This document shows positions 6,859-14,331 of a DNA stretch of 64,000 bases, piece after piece. The stretch covers positions 310,001 through 374,000 of the forward strand of contig NZ_VOBA01000001.1 in assembly GCF_008369165.1 (NCBI RefSeq). The letters run 5' to 3'. Under the pieces are notes generated by a model. The model was not told the origin of the DNA and did not search any database. It saw only the letters and a list, made by a program, of their open reading frames with translations. How positions within the stretch are numbered: position 1 is the first letter of the stretch; each line of letters starts with the position of its first letter. This DNA comes from Dietzia sp. ANT_WB102 (GTDB lineage: Bacteria; Actinomycetota; Actinomycetes; Mycobacteriales; Mycobacteriaceae). The position numbers and the translations under genes are program-made.

Positions 6859-8952
6859 TCAGGGCTCGCCCGGCCGGGTCGGGCCCCCGACCACGTCGAG
6901 CGAGTCGACGCCCTCGGCGATCGGCGGCACCACCGCGGGGATCCCCTCCGGCGGCGGCGCCGGCGGATGCGCACCCACGGGCATAACGCGGTACAACCGG
7001 GCATCGTCGGTGGCGGCGACGAGTTCGAGATGGGGGTTGAGACCCAACCCCTCGAAACCAGGCGGGCGGCCCGGGCCGCCGATGACGCCGGAGCCGACCA
7101 CGACCCACCGCACGTCCAGGTCGCGAACCGTCATGGTGACAGCCGGTTCGAACCCGTACCGGTTCATCGACGTGTAGAGCAGCATCCGCGGCTCCCCGAC
7201 CTGGGCCGCCGGGTCCTCCGCAAGCGGGGCAGGAATCACGACGGGGATCCCGTACAACGTGTAGATCCAACTCGAACCGTCGGAAGGGTCGCCGAGGACC
7301 AATCCCCCCACATACCGGTCGTCGAGCTCGGCGAACAGCTCCGCTTCACCGGGAGTGACGGCCGGCCCGTCGCCGTAAACTGCCGATGTGAGGACCCGCT
7401 GGGTGCCGAGGTCGGCGTGGACGCACACCCCGGCCGCCACCACCACGGCGACGACTCCCGCTGTCCACGACCACGACTCGCCGCGGGCCCCCACCGCCCG
7501 CGCGAGGGTCGCCGCACCGACCCCAACCAGCGGGGTGGCCGCCACCATCACCAGCGCCGCGAGACGGTTGGCGTCGTCCCACCAGACGGCGGTGAACAGG
7601 TGCGCCCAGTCCGCACTGACCGTGTAGGCCAGCACGAATACCGCGGTGAACAGCGCAGCGGAGACAGCCAGCGCGAGTCCCGCCCGGGACCGTGCCCGCA
7701 CCACAGCCACCACCCCGGCCGCCAGGATGAGCCACCAGAGCACAGATGCCGGGGCGGACTTGGTCACCTCGAAGTACTCCTGGGCGACCCGGAGCAACGA
7801 GTACGTCTTGGGCCAGCGAAATCCCGCCACGGATCCGCCCGCGCTGAGGGCGATCTGGGGAAGGAACAGTACGAGCGCGACGACGGCCGCGGCGGCCAAG
7901 GTGAGCAGAGCCGGAATCCTGGCTCCCTGCCGCGCGCACACTAGGAGCAGCCCCAGCATGATCCCCGCGCCCACGCCCACGGAGGGATGCACCGCCAGCA
8001 GACCTGTCATCACGGCCCCGAGCAGCAACGCGTGCCGCGCGGACACCGTGCGTGCGCGGACGACCGCGATCCCGAGGACCAAGGCGCCCGAGATCGCCGC
8101 GACGCCGAACGCGTACGGCAGTACCGGACCCCAGTTGAGTCGCCCGAACGGGAACGTCCAGGTGGTGGCGGCAGCGACTGCCGTCACGGCGACGCCGACC
8201 GGCCCGCCGCCGAGCCGCGCGGCGACGGCGGCGGACCCGAGCACGAAGACGACAACGGTGGCCGCGGAGAGCGCCGAGAGCACTCCCGGCATCTCCTGGC
8301 CGGGCAGTTGGAGCAGCAGCGCGCCGATCGCGTGGTAGACGTCCGGATAGTAGTAGTCCTGGTTGGCGGGCTGAGCCGCCCCGGCCAGCGAGAACGGGCT
8401 GGCCTTGCCGGTGTCGGCGATGTATCTCACCGCGACCCCGTGAAAGACCGCGTCCCAGAACTGCAGCGGGCGGGTAAGTCGATCACTCGCGACGACGATC
8501 TGCGCGGCCCCCGCGACTGCGCTGACCACGATCACGACGCCGGCCAGCACCCGAGCACGTGTCGTAACCGCGGTGGTAACCGCGGTGGTAACCGCGGTCG
8601 TTGCCGCGGTCAACGGCGGACGTCCCGACGGCGACGACGACGAGCGGCTGGGCTCGTTCGTCCGGTGAACCTGGCCGAGGAGTGCCCGGCGCCGCTCGAC
8701 CACCGTCAGCAAGATGGACACGACAGCGGCCGTTGCCACCACGAGCACGGTCCACAGCGCAACGGCCGCCGGGGTCCAGCGCACGTTGACCGCGGTGGTG
8801 GCCATGGCACCGACGGAGACCACCGCGAACGTCAGGGCAGGCGCTACCGTCAGCACTACGACACGGTTCTGACGGAACACCGCCGCCACCAGGACGCCCG
8901 GCACATAGAGCAGCGCGAGGGCGAGAAGAACCGACACCACTGCGGCAGTCAC
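6859..8952 (-). CDS. Large polytopic membrane protein, DUF6541-like, possible GT-C transferase
   Basis: A 697-residue protein with about a dozen hydrophobic segments and a C-terminal extracytoplasmic domain of about 150 residues. The first large loop after the early helices holds WDAVFHGVAVRYI (Asp167, His171) and a YYYPDVYHAIGALL segment. This resembles the acidic/His first-loop motif of polyprenyl-phosphate-dependent GT-C enzymes. I match it to the actinobacterial DUF6541 group from memory only. By inference it could transfer a sugar from a lipid carrier outside the membrane. GTG 8952 lies 7 nt after the gtrA stop, so the two are co-transcribed. Substrate unknown. Confidence 0.65.
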   Translation of the reverse strand: MTAAVVSVLLALALLYVPGVLVAAVFRQNRVVVLTVAPALTFAVVSVGAMATTAVNVRWTPAAVALWTVLVVATAAVVSILLTVVERRRALLGQVHRTNEPSRSSSSPSGRPPLTAATTAVTTAVTTAVTTRARVLAGVVIVVSAVAGAAQIVVASDRLTRPLQFWDAVFHGVAVRYIADTGKASPFSLAGAAQPANQDYYYPDVYHAIGALLLQLPGQEMPGVLSALSAATVVVFVLGSAAVAARLGGGPVGVAVTAVAAATTWTFPFGRLNWGPVLPYAFGVAAISGALVLGIAVVRARTVSARHALLLGAVMTGLLAVHPSVGVGAGIMLGLLLVCARQGARIPALLTLAAAAVVALVLFLPQIALSAGGSVAGFRWPKTYSLLRVAQEYFEVTKSAPASVLWWLILAAGVVAVVRARSRAGLALAVSAALFTAVFVLAYTVSADWAHLFTAVWWDDANRLAALVMVAATPLVGVGAATLARAVGARGESWSWTAGVVAVVVAAGVCVHADLGTQRVLTSAVYGDGPAVTPGEAELFAELDDRYVGGLVLGDPSDGSSWIYTLYGIPVVIPAPLAEDPAAQVGEPRMLLYTSMNRYGFEPAVTMTVRDLDVRWVVVGSGVIGGPGRPPGFEGLGLNPHLELVAATDDARLYRVMPVGAHPPAPPPEGIPAVVPPIAEGVDSLDVVGGPTRPGEP

Positions 8953-8959
8953 AGCCGCC

Positions 8960-9484
8960 TCACCGCACCCGGAAGATCACGGTCCGCTGGACGATGAAGT
9001 TGGTGACCGTCGCAACACCCTGCGCGATCACGTATCCGACGGTCGTGGCCCAGAACGTGCCCCAGTTCTGATCCTCGAAAATGGGCACCAGCACCATGAA
9101 CAGGCCCCACTGGACGCCGAACATCACGGCGTACAGGCCCATCGTGGCCGCGAAGCGGGCCCGCGACGGCTCCGCCTGGAACGTCCAGCGTCGGTTGAGG
9201 GCGTACGCGGTGAGCGTGCCCGCCACGAACGACAGCGCCTTGGCCGCACCGTGGCCGAGGCCCGCGAGCATGAGCAGCTGCAGCAGGCCGTAGTCGACGA
9301 TCGCCGACAGGACGCCGGTGAGGAAGAACCGGATGACCTGCGTTTTCAGATCGGTCGGTGCGGCCGGATCGGACTCGTGCCGCGGCTCCAGCGGGTCGAC
9401 GGCGCCGCGAAGGGAGTCGAGGACGGAATCCTCCGGCGGGTCCGCCGACTCGTGGTGTGCGGGTCTGCCGCTGGATGTCGTCAC
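8960..9484 (-). CDS. GtrA-family membrane protein
   Basis: 174 residues: a ~50-residue soluble N-terminal extension followed by four transmembrane helices with typical GtrA sequence (RFFLTGVLSAIVDYGLLQLL, SFVAGTLTAYALNRRWTF, TNFIVQRTVIF). GtrA proteins are implicated in flipping or handling polyprenyl-phosphate sugars. The M. tuberculosis homologue Rv3789 lies next to dprE1 and has been linked to decaprenyl-phosphoryl-arabinose handling or AftA anchoring. GTG 9484 is preferred over an upstream ATG at 9622: TACCCT ends 6 nt before it and the coding quality upstream is poor. It is the first gene of the leftward gtrA/DUF6541-like/GlfT2-like unit. Confidence 0.85.
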   Translation of the reverse strand: MTTSSGRPAHHESADPPEDSVLDSLRGAVDPLEPRHESDPAAPTDLKTQVIRFFLTGVLSAIVDYGLLQLLMLAGLGHGAAKALSFVAGTLTAYALNRRWTFQAEPSRARFAATMGLYAVMFGVQWGLFMVLVPIFEDQNWGTFWATTVGYVIAQGVATVTNFIVQRTVIFRVR

Positions 9485-9490
9485 CCGGCC

Positions 9491-9496
9491 AGGGTA
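9491..9496 (-). promoter_or_regulatory. -10 hexamer TACCCT, leaderless start of gtrA
   Basis: It ends 6 nt before GTG 9484. It decides the start and would drive the three-gene module. Confidence 0.5.
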
Positions 9497-9813
9497 GTGC
9501 GCCGGCCCGACAGGTGGTGCGACCCACCGCCGCGAGTGACGCCGCCCGCGCCCGGGTGGCACCCATCCGCCCGGAACGCATTCATCACCGTCTACGCCGG
9601 CCCGGCGGACCACATCCTGCATTCAATCGATCCTCTGGAGGCCGGCAAGATTCCGCCCCGGGTGCGGGTGCAATAGTTTTCCAACCGCGTGCACACCAGC
9701 GCGCTTCTGGTCGGACCGTCGGCGGCGTGTCAGGTTCCCGCTCCTTTCCGACCAGCAGCAATCCCACGTCGCATCTCTGCAACCCCTTTGTGGACAACGC
9801 GCCGACCGCGTTC

Positions 9814-9908
9814 TCGTACACGCCGACCGGTCGAGCCATCCCGCCGTCCTCACCGCTGCGCGAGCCGAATCGTCGCCTGGCCTCGCCGTCGTACACACCC
9901 ACCGGTCG
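9814..9908. repeat. Pair of 20-bp direct repeats, 75 bp apart
   Basis: Copies at 9814-9833 and 9889-9908 differ at two of 20 positions and share TCGTACAC and ACCGGTCG blocks. ACCGGT is itself palindromic. Read on the minus strand, both copies encode RPVGVY in the same frame. Either paired protein-binding sites upstream of gtrA and the lipase, or a short coding repeat. Confidence 0.6.
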
Positions 9909-10002
9909 CGTCGTCCTTCCCACGTCGACCACCCGCGGTTCCGCCTGAGACAGACCCGGAGTCAACCGGGCGGGTCGGCGGGGCGGCTTGGCGGGGTTGG
10001 CC

Positions 10003-10035
10003 GGGTTGCCGTGTTGGCGGGGTTGCCGTGTTGGC
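10003..10035 (+). repeat. 17-bp tandem duplication
   Basis: The unit GGGTTGCCGTGTTGGCG occurs at 10003-10019 and again, missing its last base, at 10020-10035. It lies just upstream of the lipase promoter and may reflect slippage in a G/T-rich tract. Confidence 0.75.
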
Positions 10036-10063
10036 AATGAGTGGCGCCGACCGTCTGGCGCGA

Positions 10064-10069
10064 TACCGT
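10064..10069 (+). promoter_or_regulatory. -10 hexamer TACCGT, leaderless start of the lipase
   Basis: It ends 6 nt before ATG 10076 and argues against the in-frame ATG at 10037. Confidence 0.4.
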
Positions 10070-10075
10070 ACGCAC

Positions 10076-11470
10076 ATGAGGTCGCGGTGCCCCCTCCGTC
10101 CGTGCCGCGCAGTCGCCGCGGCAGTCGTCTCACTGGCCTGCCTGTTCGGCGGGGTCCCCTCGGCCGTGGCGACGTCCGGTCCCGCAACCGGGCCCTCCCC
10201 CGTCGCGCTGCCGGATGCGCTGGCAGTGTTCCGGCCGGCCCCGGCGCACGAGCGCACCCCCGAGCGATACCTACCCAGCCCGTCACCGGACCCCTGGTAC
10301 TCGTCGCCACCTCCGCTCGCTCCCGCCACCGCTCCGGGGACGATTCTCGACTCGCGTCCGGTGACGATCCCGCCGCACAACGTGCGAAACTTCGGACGGG
10401 GCTGGCAGCTGCTGGTCCAGAGCACGGACTCCCACGACCGGTCTCAGCAGATCGTCTCCACCGTCATCGAGCCGGCCACTCCCTGGACCGGTCCCGGCCC
10501 GCGACCGCTGGTGTCGTTCAACGCCACGATCGACTCCCTCGGCCTGACATGCATGCCGTCGCACGTCCTGCCGCGCGAGTTCAACCTCGAACTGCCGCCG
10601 TTCCTGCAGATCCTCGCCGACCGCGGATACGGCCTGGTCGTGACCGACTTCCAGGGCCCGAAGGCAGCGTATGCGGCGGGCCGCGCCAATGGCCGGGCCG
10701 TCCTCGACGGGATTCGCGCGGCCCGCGCCTTCGTCGCGCCCGGGGACACCGGTCCGCTGTTCGCCGACTCGCGGGTCGTGCAGGTCGGGTATTCCGGCGG
10801 CGGCATCGCCACTGGCTGGGCCGCCCAGCTGCAGCCGGTCTACGCGCCCGAACTGACCGGGGTCCTGGTGGGGTCGTCGGTGGGCGGTGTTCCCGCCGAC
10901 TACGCGGAACTGTTCGACACGATGGACGGCAATGTCGCCTCCGGGCTCTACCGGGCCGCGGTCCTGGGGATCGCCCGCGAGTACCCCGAGCTGTACGCGC
11001 TGCTCAACGACACCGGCGACGTGGCCGCCCATGGTCTGCGCGACACGTGCGCCGCCGCGAACACCGCGGCTGGACTGATTCCCGTCCCACTGGCGATGCT
11101 GACCACCACCGATCCGCGCACCGACCCGACCGTGTTGAAGGTCCTAGCCCGAAACCGGCTGGGCACCGCCGACCCTGTGCACGGCGCGGACCCGCGTGAG
11201 GTGCCGACCAGTCCGATCCAGGTGTGGCACGGGGATGCCCTCGCGCCGATCGGCCCGGGCCCGGGCTCGGAGCAGGGCCCCGGGGACCTGTTCGTCCCCG
11301 AGCGGACAGCCCGGCGACTGGCGGACGAATGGTGCGCAGCCGGCGCAGACGTCGAGTACACGCCCGTGCCCGGCGAGCACATCCTCGCTGCGTACACGGC
11401 GGTGGGGCCGGCGCTCGACTGGGTCGACGCCCGCGCCCGCGGCGTGCCGTTCACCGCCGGCTGCCGCTAG
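10076..11470 (+). CDS. Secreted LIP-family lipase / esterase
   Basis: 464 residues. An N-terminal signal peptide (basic [11 protein letters not shown], then [15 protein letters not shown] and a PSAVA cleavage region) is followed by an alpha/beta hydrolase of the secretory lipase family (PF03583). The nucleophile elbow is GYSGGG with Ser240. The general-acid Asp is likely in [11 protein letters not shown] and the His in [10 protein letters not shown] near the C-terminus. Members hydrolyse triglycerides or other acyl esters outside the cell. It sits immediately upstream of dprE1 on the same strand but with its own apparent promoter. The choice of ATG 10076 rests on the -10 hexamer and on the signal peptide beginning there. 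Natural substrate unknown. Confidence 0.85.
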   Translation: MRSRCPLRPCRAVAAAVVSLACLFGGVPSAVATSGPATGPSPVALPDALAVFRPAPAHERTPERYLPSPSPDPWYSSPPPLAPATAPGTILDSRPVTIPPHNVRNFGRGWQLLVQSTDSHDRSQQIVSTVIEPATPWTGPGPRPLVSFNATIDSLGLTCMPSHVLPREFNLELPPFLQILADRGYGLVVTDFQGPKAAYAAGRANGRAVLDGIRAARAFVAPGDTGPLFADSRVVQVGYSGGGIATGWAAQLQPVYAPELTGVLVGSSVGGVPADYAELFDTMDGNVASGLYRAAVLGIAREYPELYALLNDTGDVAAHGLRDTCAAANTAAGLIPVPLAMLTTTDPRTDPTVLKVLARNRLGTADPVHGADPREVPTSPIQVWHGDALAPIGPGPGSEQGPGDLFVPERTARRLADEWCAAGADVEYTPVPGEHILAAYTAVGPALDWVDARARGVPFTAGCR

Positions 11471-11717
11471 CGCTCGGCTTGCGCTCCCCCTTTGTACGCA
11501 GATGGTCCGGTTGCGCCGCCGGAAGGGACCACCAAGGACGCGCGGGTCAGAATCACCACGCATCCGGGACGAGATTCGCTGGCCGACTGCACATCAACGC
11601 AGCCAGCGGCCCCTGCGCAGGCGACGACGGACCGTCACGAACGCCGCGCCGGGCTGTTCCGATCGCTACGAGCGGACGTTGCGGGCGTCACGCCGAGACC
11701 GTCACAGGGTGGATCCG

Positions 11718-13193
11718 ATGTCAACGAGCGGTAACCTCGACCACGTGAGCACCGCCCAGAACTCCGCCCCGGCCCAGTCCTCCCTGGACACCGAACTCAA
11801 GCGCCTCACCGGCTGGGGTCGTACCTCCCCTGCGATGAGCCACGTCCTCACCCCGCGCTCGGTGGAGGAGATCTCCGCAGCCGTCGCGGCGGTCAACGAT
11901 GCCAACGCCTCCGCCCCGGCACACCTGCAGCGCGGAGTAGTCGCCCGCGGGCTCGGCCGCTCGTACGGCGACAGTGCCCAGAACTCCGGCGGCCTGGTGC
12001 TGGACATGAGCCTGTTCAACCGCATCCACGAACTCAACGCCGAAAAGGCACTGGCCGTGGTGGACGCGGGCGTGAACCTGGACCAACTCATGCGCGCGGC
12101 GCTGCCGTTCGGCCTGTGGGTCCCGGTGCTACCCGGTACCCGGCAGGTCACCGTCGGCGGCGCGATCGGCCACGACGTCCACGGAAAGAACCACCACTCC
12201 GCCGGATCGTTCGGCAACCACGTCACGCGCATGGAACTGCTCGTCGCCGACGGCCGGGTGCTCACGCTGGAGCCGGGCGGTACCGCCGACGACCCGGAGG
12301 GCACCCTGTTCTGGGCCACGGTAGGTGGCAACGGTCTGACGGGCGTCATCCTCAAGGTGTGGATCGCGATGACCCGCACCGAGACGGCCTTCTTCCTGGC
12401 CGACTCCGATCAGACCGGCTCGCTCGACGAGACGATCGCTCTGCACACCGACGGTTCCGAGTCGAAATACACCTATTCCTCCGCCTGGTTCGACGCCATC
12501 AGTGCGCCACCGAAGCTCGGCCGGGCTGCCGTCTCCCGCGGGTCACTGGCCACCCTGGCCCAGCTCGAGGAGTACGCGCCGAAGCTGGCGAAGAACCCAT
12601 TGGCGATGGATGCCAAGCCGCTCATCACCTTCCCGGACATCTTCCCCAACGGGTTGGCGAACAAGTACACCTTTGGACCCATCGGCGAGGTGTACTACCG
12701 GCTCGGCGGAACGTCCCGGAACCAGATCAAGACGCTGCCGGCGTTTTATCACATGCTCGACCTGTTCTCGGAGTGGAACCGGGCCTACGGATCCAAGGGG
12801 TTCCTGCAGTACCAGTTCATCGTCCCGCCCGGCGAAGTCGAGGGTTTCAAGGAGATCATCGGCGACATCCAGCGTTCCGGCCACTACTCGTTCCTCAACG
12901 TCTTCAAGCTCTTCGGGCCGGGGAACGAGGCGCCGCTGTCGTTCCCGATGGAGGGGTGGAACGTCTGCGTCGACTTCCCCATCAACGGTCGCCTCAACGC
13001 GTTCGTCAATGAACTTGATGCCAAGGTCATGTCGATGGGCGGTCGGCTGTACACGGCCAAGGATTCCCGGGTGCCGGCCGAGCGCTTCCACGCCATGTAT
13101 CCGCAGATCGACTCGTGGATCGCCACCCGCCGCGGCATCGACCCCAACGGTGTGTTCGTCTCCGACATGGGCCGTCGGCTCGAACTGCTCTGA
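11718..13193 (+). CDS. dprE1: Decaprenylphosphoryl-beta-D-ribose 2'-oxidase DprE1
   Basis: 491 residues; M. tuberculosis DprE1 has 461. The FAD-binding domain carries [16 protein letters not shown], and the substrate domain continues to the C-terminal MGRRLELL. With DprE2 it epimerises decaprenylphosphoryl ribose to arabinose, the only arabinofuranose donor for arabinogalactan, on the periplasmic side of the membrane. The active-site cysteine that benzothiazinones attack (Cys387 in M. tuberculosis) is present here as Cys417 in [13 protein letters not shown] 11718 has AGGGTGG upstream; a second in-frame start, GTG 11745, would remove nine residues. A 374-bp gap separates it from dprE2; in M. 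tuberculosis the two are adjacent. Confidence 0.95.
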   Translation: MSTSGNLDHVSTAQNSAPAQSSLDTELKRLTGWGRTSPAMSHVLTPRSVEEISAAVAAVNDANASAPAHLQRGVVARGLGRSYGDSAQNSGGLVLDMSLFNRIHELNAEKALAVVDAGVNLDQLMRAALPFGLWVPVLPGTRQVTVGGAIGHDVHGKNHHSAGSFGNHVTRMELLVADGRVLTLEPGGTADDPEGTLFWATVGGNGLTGVILKVWIAMTRTETAFFLADSDQTGSLDETIALHTDGSESKYTYSSAWFDAISAPPKLGRAAVSRGSLATLAQLEEYAPKLAKNPLAMDAKPLITFPDIFPNGLANKYTFGPIGEVYYRLGGTSRNQIKTLPAFYHMLDLFSEWNRAYGSKGFLQYQFIVPPGEVEGFKEIIGDIQRSGHYSFLNVFKLFGPGNEAPLSFPMEGWNVCVDFPINGRLNAFVNELDAKVMSMGGRLYTAKDSRVPAERFHAMYPQIDSWIATRRGIDPNGVFVSDMGRRLELL

Positions 13194-13245
13194 CGGGGCG
13201 GGGAGTACGGGCCCGAGCCGCTCTGTCCCGTCCCCCGCGCACGGT

Positions 13246-13273
13246 CCCCCGCGCAGGGGCCTCCAGGCGGGGG
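13246..13273 (+). terminator. Possible hairpin after dprE1
   Basis: CCCCCGC (13246-13252) pairs with GCGGGGG (13267-13273) around a 14-nt loop, 52 nt after the dprE1 stop. No U-tract. GC-rich background makes such stems frequent. Confidence 0.35.
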
Positions 13274-13358
13274 CTTCACACGACCCTCATGCCGGGGTGA
13301 CACTGGTCCGCACCCCAGACGACGAGGGTCGCCCGGGGCACCGAGCCGGGAGCCCACG

Positions 13359-13508
13359 ATGATCCTCCGCACCACCGTCGCCGCGTTCGCTCTGATCGTC
13401 ACCACCCCACCCTCCATGGTGTGGGAGCGGAGACCGAGAAGGTCGGACCCTCCGCCACGCCGCCGCGCCACCACGCAGCGGCCCCCGCCGGCACGCCGCA
13501 CCGAGTGA
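13359..13508 (+). CDS. Possible 49-residue secreted or membrane peptide
   Basis: ATG 13359 is preceded by GGGAG at a suitable distance. The product begins [16 protein letters not shown], a short hydrophobic stretch, and then becomes Arg/Pro-rich ([13 protein letters not shown]). It lies between dprE1 and dprE2 on the same strand. No family is recognised, and the Arg/Pro-rich tail is what non-coding GC-rich DNA often yields, so this is weakly supported. Confidence 0.2.
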   Translation: MILRTTVAAFALIVTTPPSMVWERRPRRSDPPPRRRATTQRPPPARRTE

Positions 13509-13554
13509 ATGCGCCGTCACCCCGTGACCGCGCGGCGTCGTCGGACCCCCTCGG

Positions 13555-13560
13555 TAGACT
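13555..13560 (+). promoter_or_regulatory. -10 hexamer TAGACT, leaderless start of dprE2
   Basis: It ends 7 nt before ATG 13568. It would start the dprE2-aftA-emb transcript independently of dprE1. Confidence 0.55.
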
Positions 13561-13567
13561 CCTGCCC

Positions 13568-14329
13568 ATGATCAATGCCGTCGGCGTCCCCCAGACCCTG
13601 CTCCTACTCGGTGGTACCTCGGAGATCGGTCTAGCCATCTGCGCCGAGTACCTGCAGCAGGGCCCGATGCGCGTGATCCTCGCCTGCCTGCCCGGCGACC
13701 CGGGCGTCGAGGACGCGCGCGCCGAGATGACGGCCGCCGGCGCGAACTTGGTCGAGGTGGTCGACTTCGACGCCGCCGCCACCGACTCCCACCCGGCCGC
13801 GTTCGAGCAGATCTTCGCCGGTGGGGACGTGGACGTGGCGATCGTCGCGTTCGGCCTGCTCGGTGAGAACGAGGAACTCTGGTCCGACCAGCGCAAGGCA
13901 GTCCAGATCGCGCAGATCAACTACACCGGCGCGGTGTCGGTGGGCGTCCTCCTGGCGGAGCGGATGAAAGCGCAGGGCTACGGCCGAATCATCGCCATGA
14001 GCTCGGCCGCCGGCCTGCGGGCACGCCGATCCAACTTCGTCTACGGCTCCACCAAGGCGGGGCTGGACTCCTTCTACACCGGCCTCGGGTACGCGCTCGC
14101 CGAGCATGGGGTGGACGTCCTGGTCATCCGCCCCGGCCAGGTCCGCACGCGCATGTCAGCGCATGTCAAGGAGGCGCCGCTGACGATCAACAAGGAAGAG
14201 GTCGCCCGCATCGCGGTGAAGAACTCAGGTGCCGGCAAGGGCGCGGTCTTCGCGCCCGCGGCGTTCGGCGGGGTCATGGCCGTGCTCACTCACGTACCGC
14301 GCCCCATCTTCCGCAAGCTCCCCTTCTAG
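13568..14329 (+). CDS. dprE2: Decaprenylphosphoryl-2-keto-erythro-pentose reductase DprE2
   Basis: 253 residues, essentially the length of the M. tuberculosis enzyme (254). A short-chain dehydrogenase/reductase with the nucleotide-binding [10 protein letters not shown] near the N-terminus, a [12 protein letters not shown] strand, and the catalytic Ser and YGSTK ([22 protein letters not shown]). It reduces the keto intermediate made by DprE1 with NADH to give decaprenylphosphoryl arabinose. aftA, which uses that donor, starts 2 nt after its stop, indicating translational coupling. The frame is open further upstream, but ATG 13568 matches the family start and the -10 hexamer. Confidence 0.95.
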   Translation: MINAVGVPQTLLLLGGTSEIGLAICAEYLQQGPMRVILACLPGDPGVEDARAEMTAAGANLVEVVDFDAAATDSHPAAFEQIFAGGDVDVAIVAFGLLGENEELWSDQRKAVQIAQINYTGAVSVGVLLAERMKAQGYGRIIAMSSAAGLRARRSNFVYGSTKAGLDSFYTGLGYALAEHGVDVLVIRPGQVRTRMSAHVKEAPLTINKEEVARIAVKNSGAGKGAVFAPAAFGGVMAVLTHVPRPIFRKLPF

Positions 14330-14331
14330 GG

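Larger units (their letters stand above)
9485..10075. other. Divergent intergenic region, gtrA / lipase
   Basis: About 590 bp between two outward-facing starts. It holds the two -10 hexamers annotated separately, a pair of near-identical 20-mers, a 17-bp tandem duplication, and a weak minus-strand frame (ATG 9839 to stop 9585, 84 codons, GAGG upstream). No protein family is recognised in that frame. The rest looks like spacer. Confidence 0.6.
13194..13567. other. dprE1-dprE2 intergenic region
   Basis: It holds a possible hairpin just after dprE1, a 49-codon open frame with a plausible ribosome-binding site, and the dprE2 -10 hexamer. Nothing else is convincing. The length and the -10 element suggest dprE2 has its own promoter. 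Confidence 0.6.

Noticed and set aside
5626-7944. A 772-codon open frame on the plus strand opposite the GlfT2-like and DUF6541-like genes
   Set aside because: The product is Arg/His/Gly-rich with no domain, and it mirrors the codon bias of two well-supported minus-strand genes. Long antisense frames are expected in GC-rich DNA.
13359-13508. Confident annotation of the short dprE1-dprE2 peptide
   Set aside because: Kept only as a low-confidence feature: the Arg/Pro-rich tail is typical of random GC-rich sequence and there is no homologue I can name.
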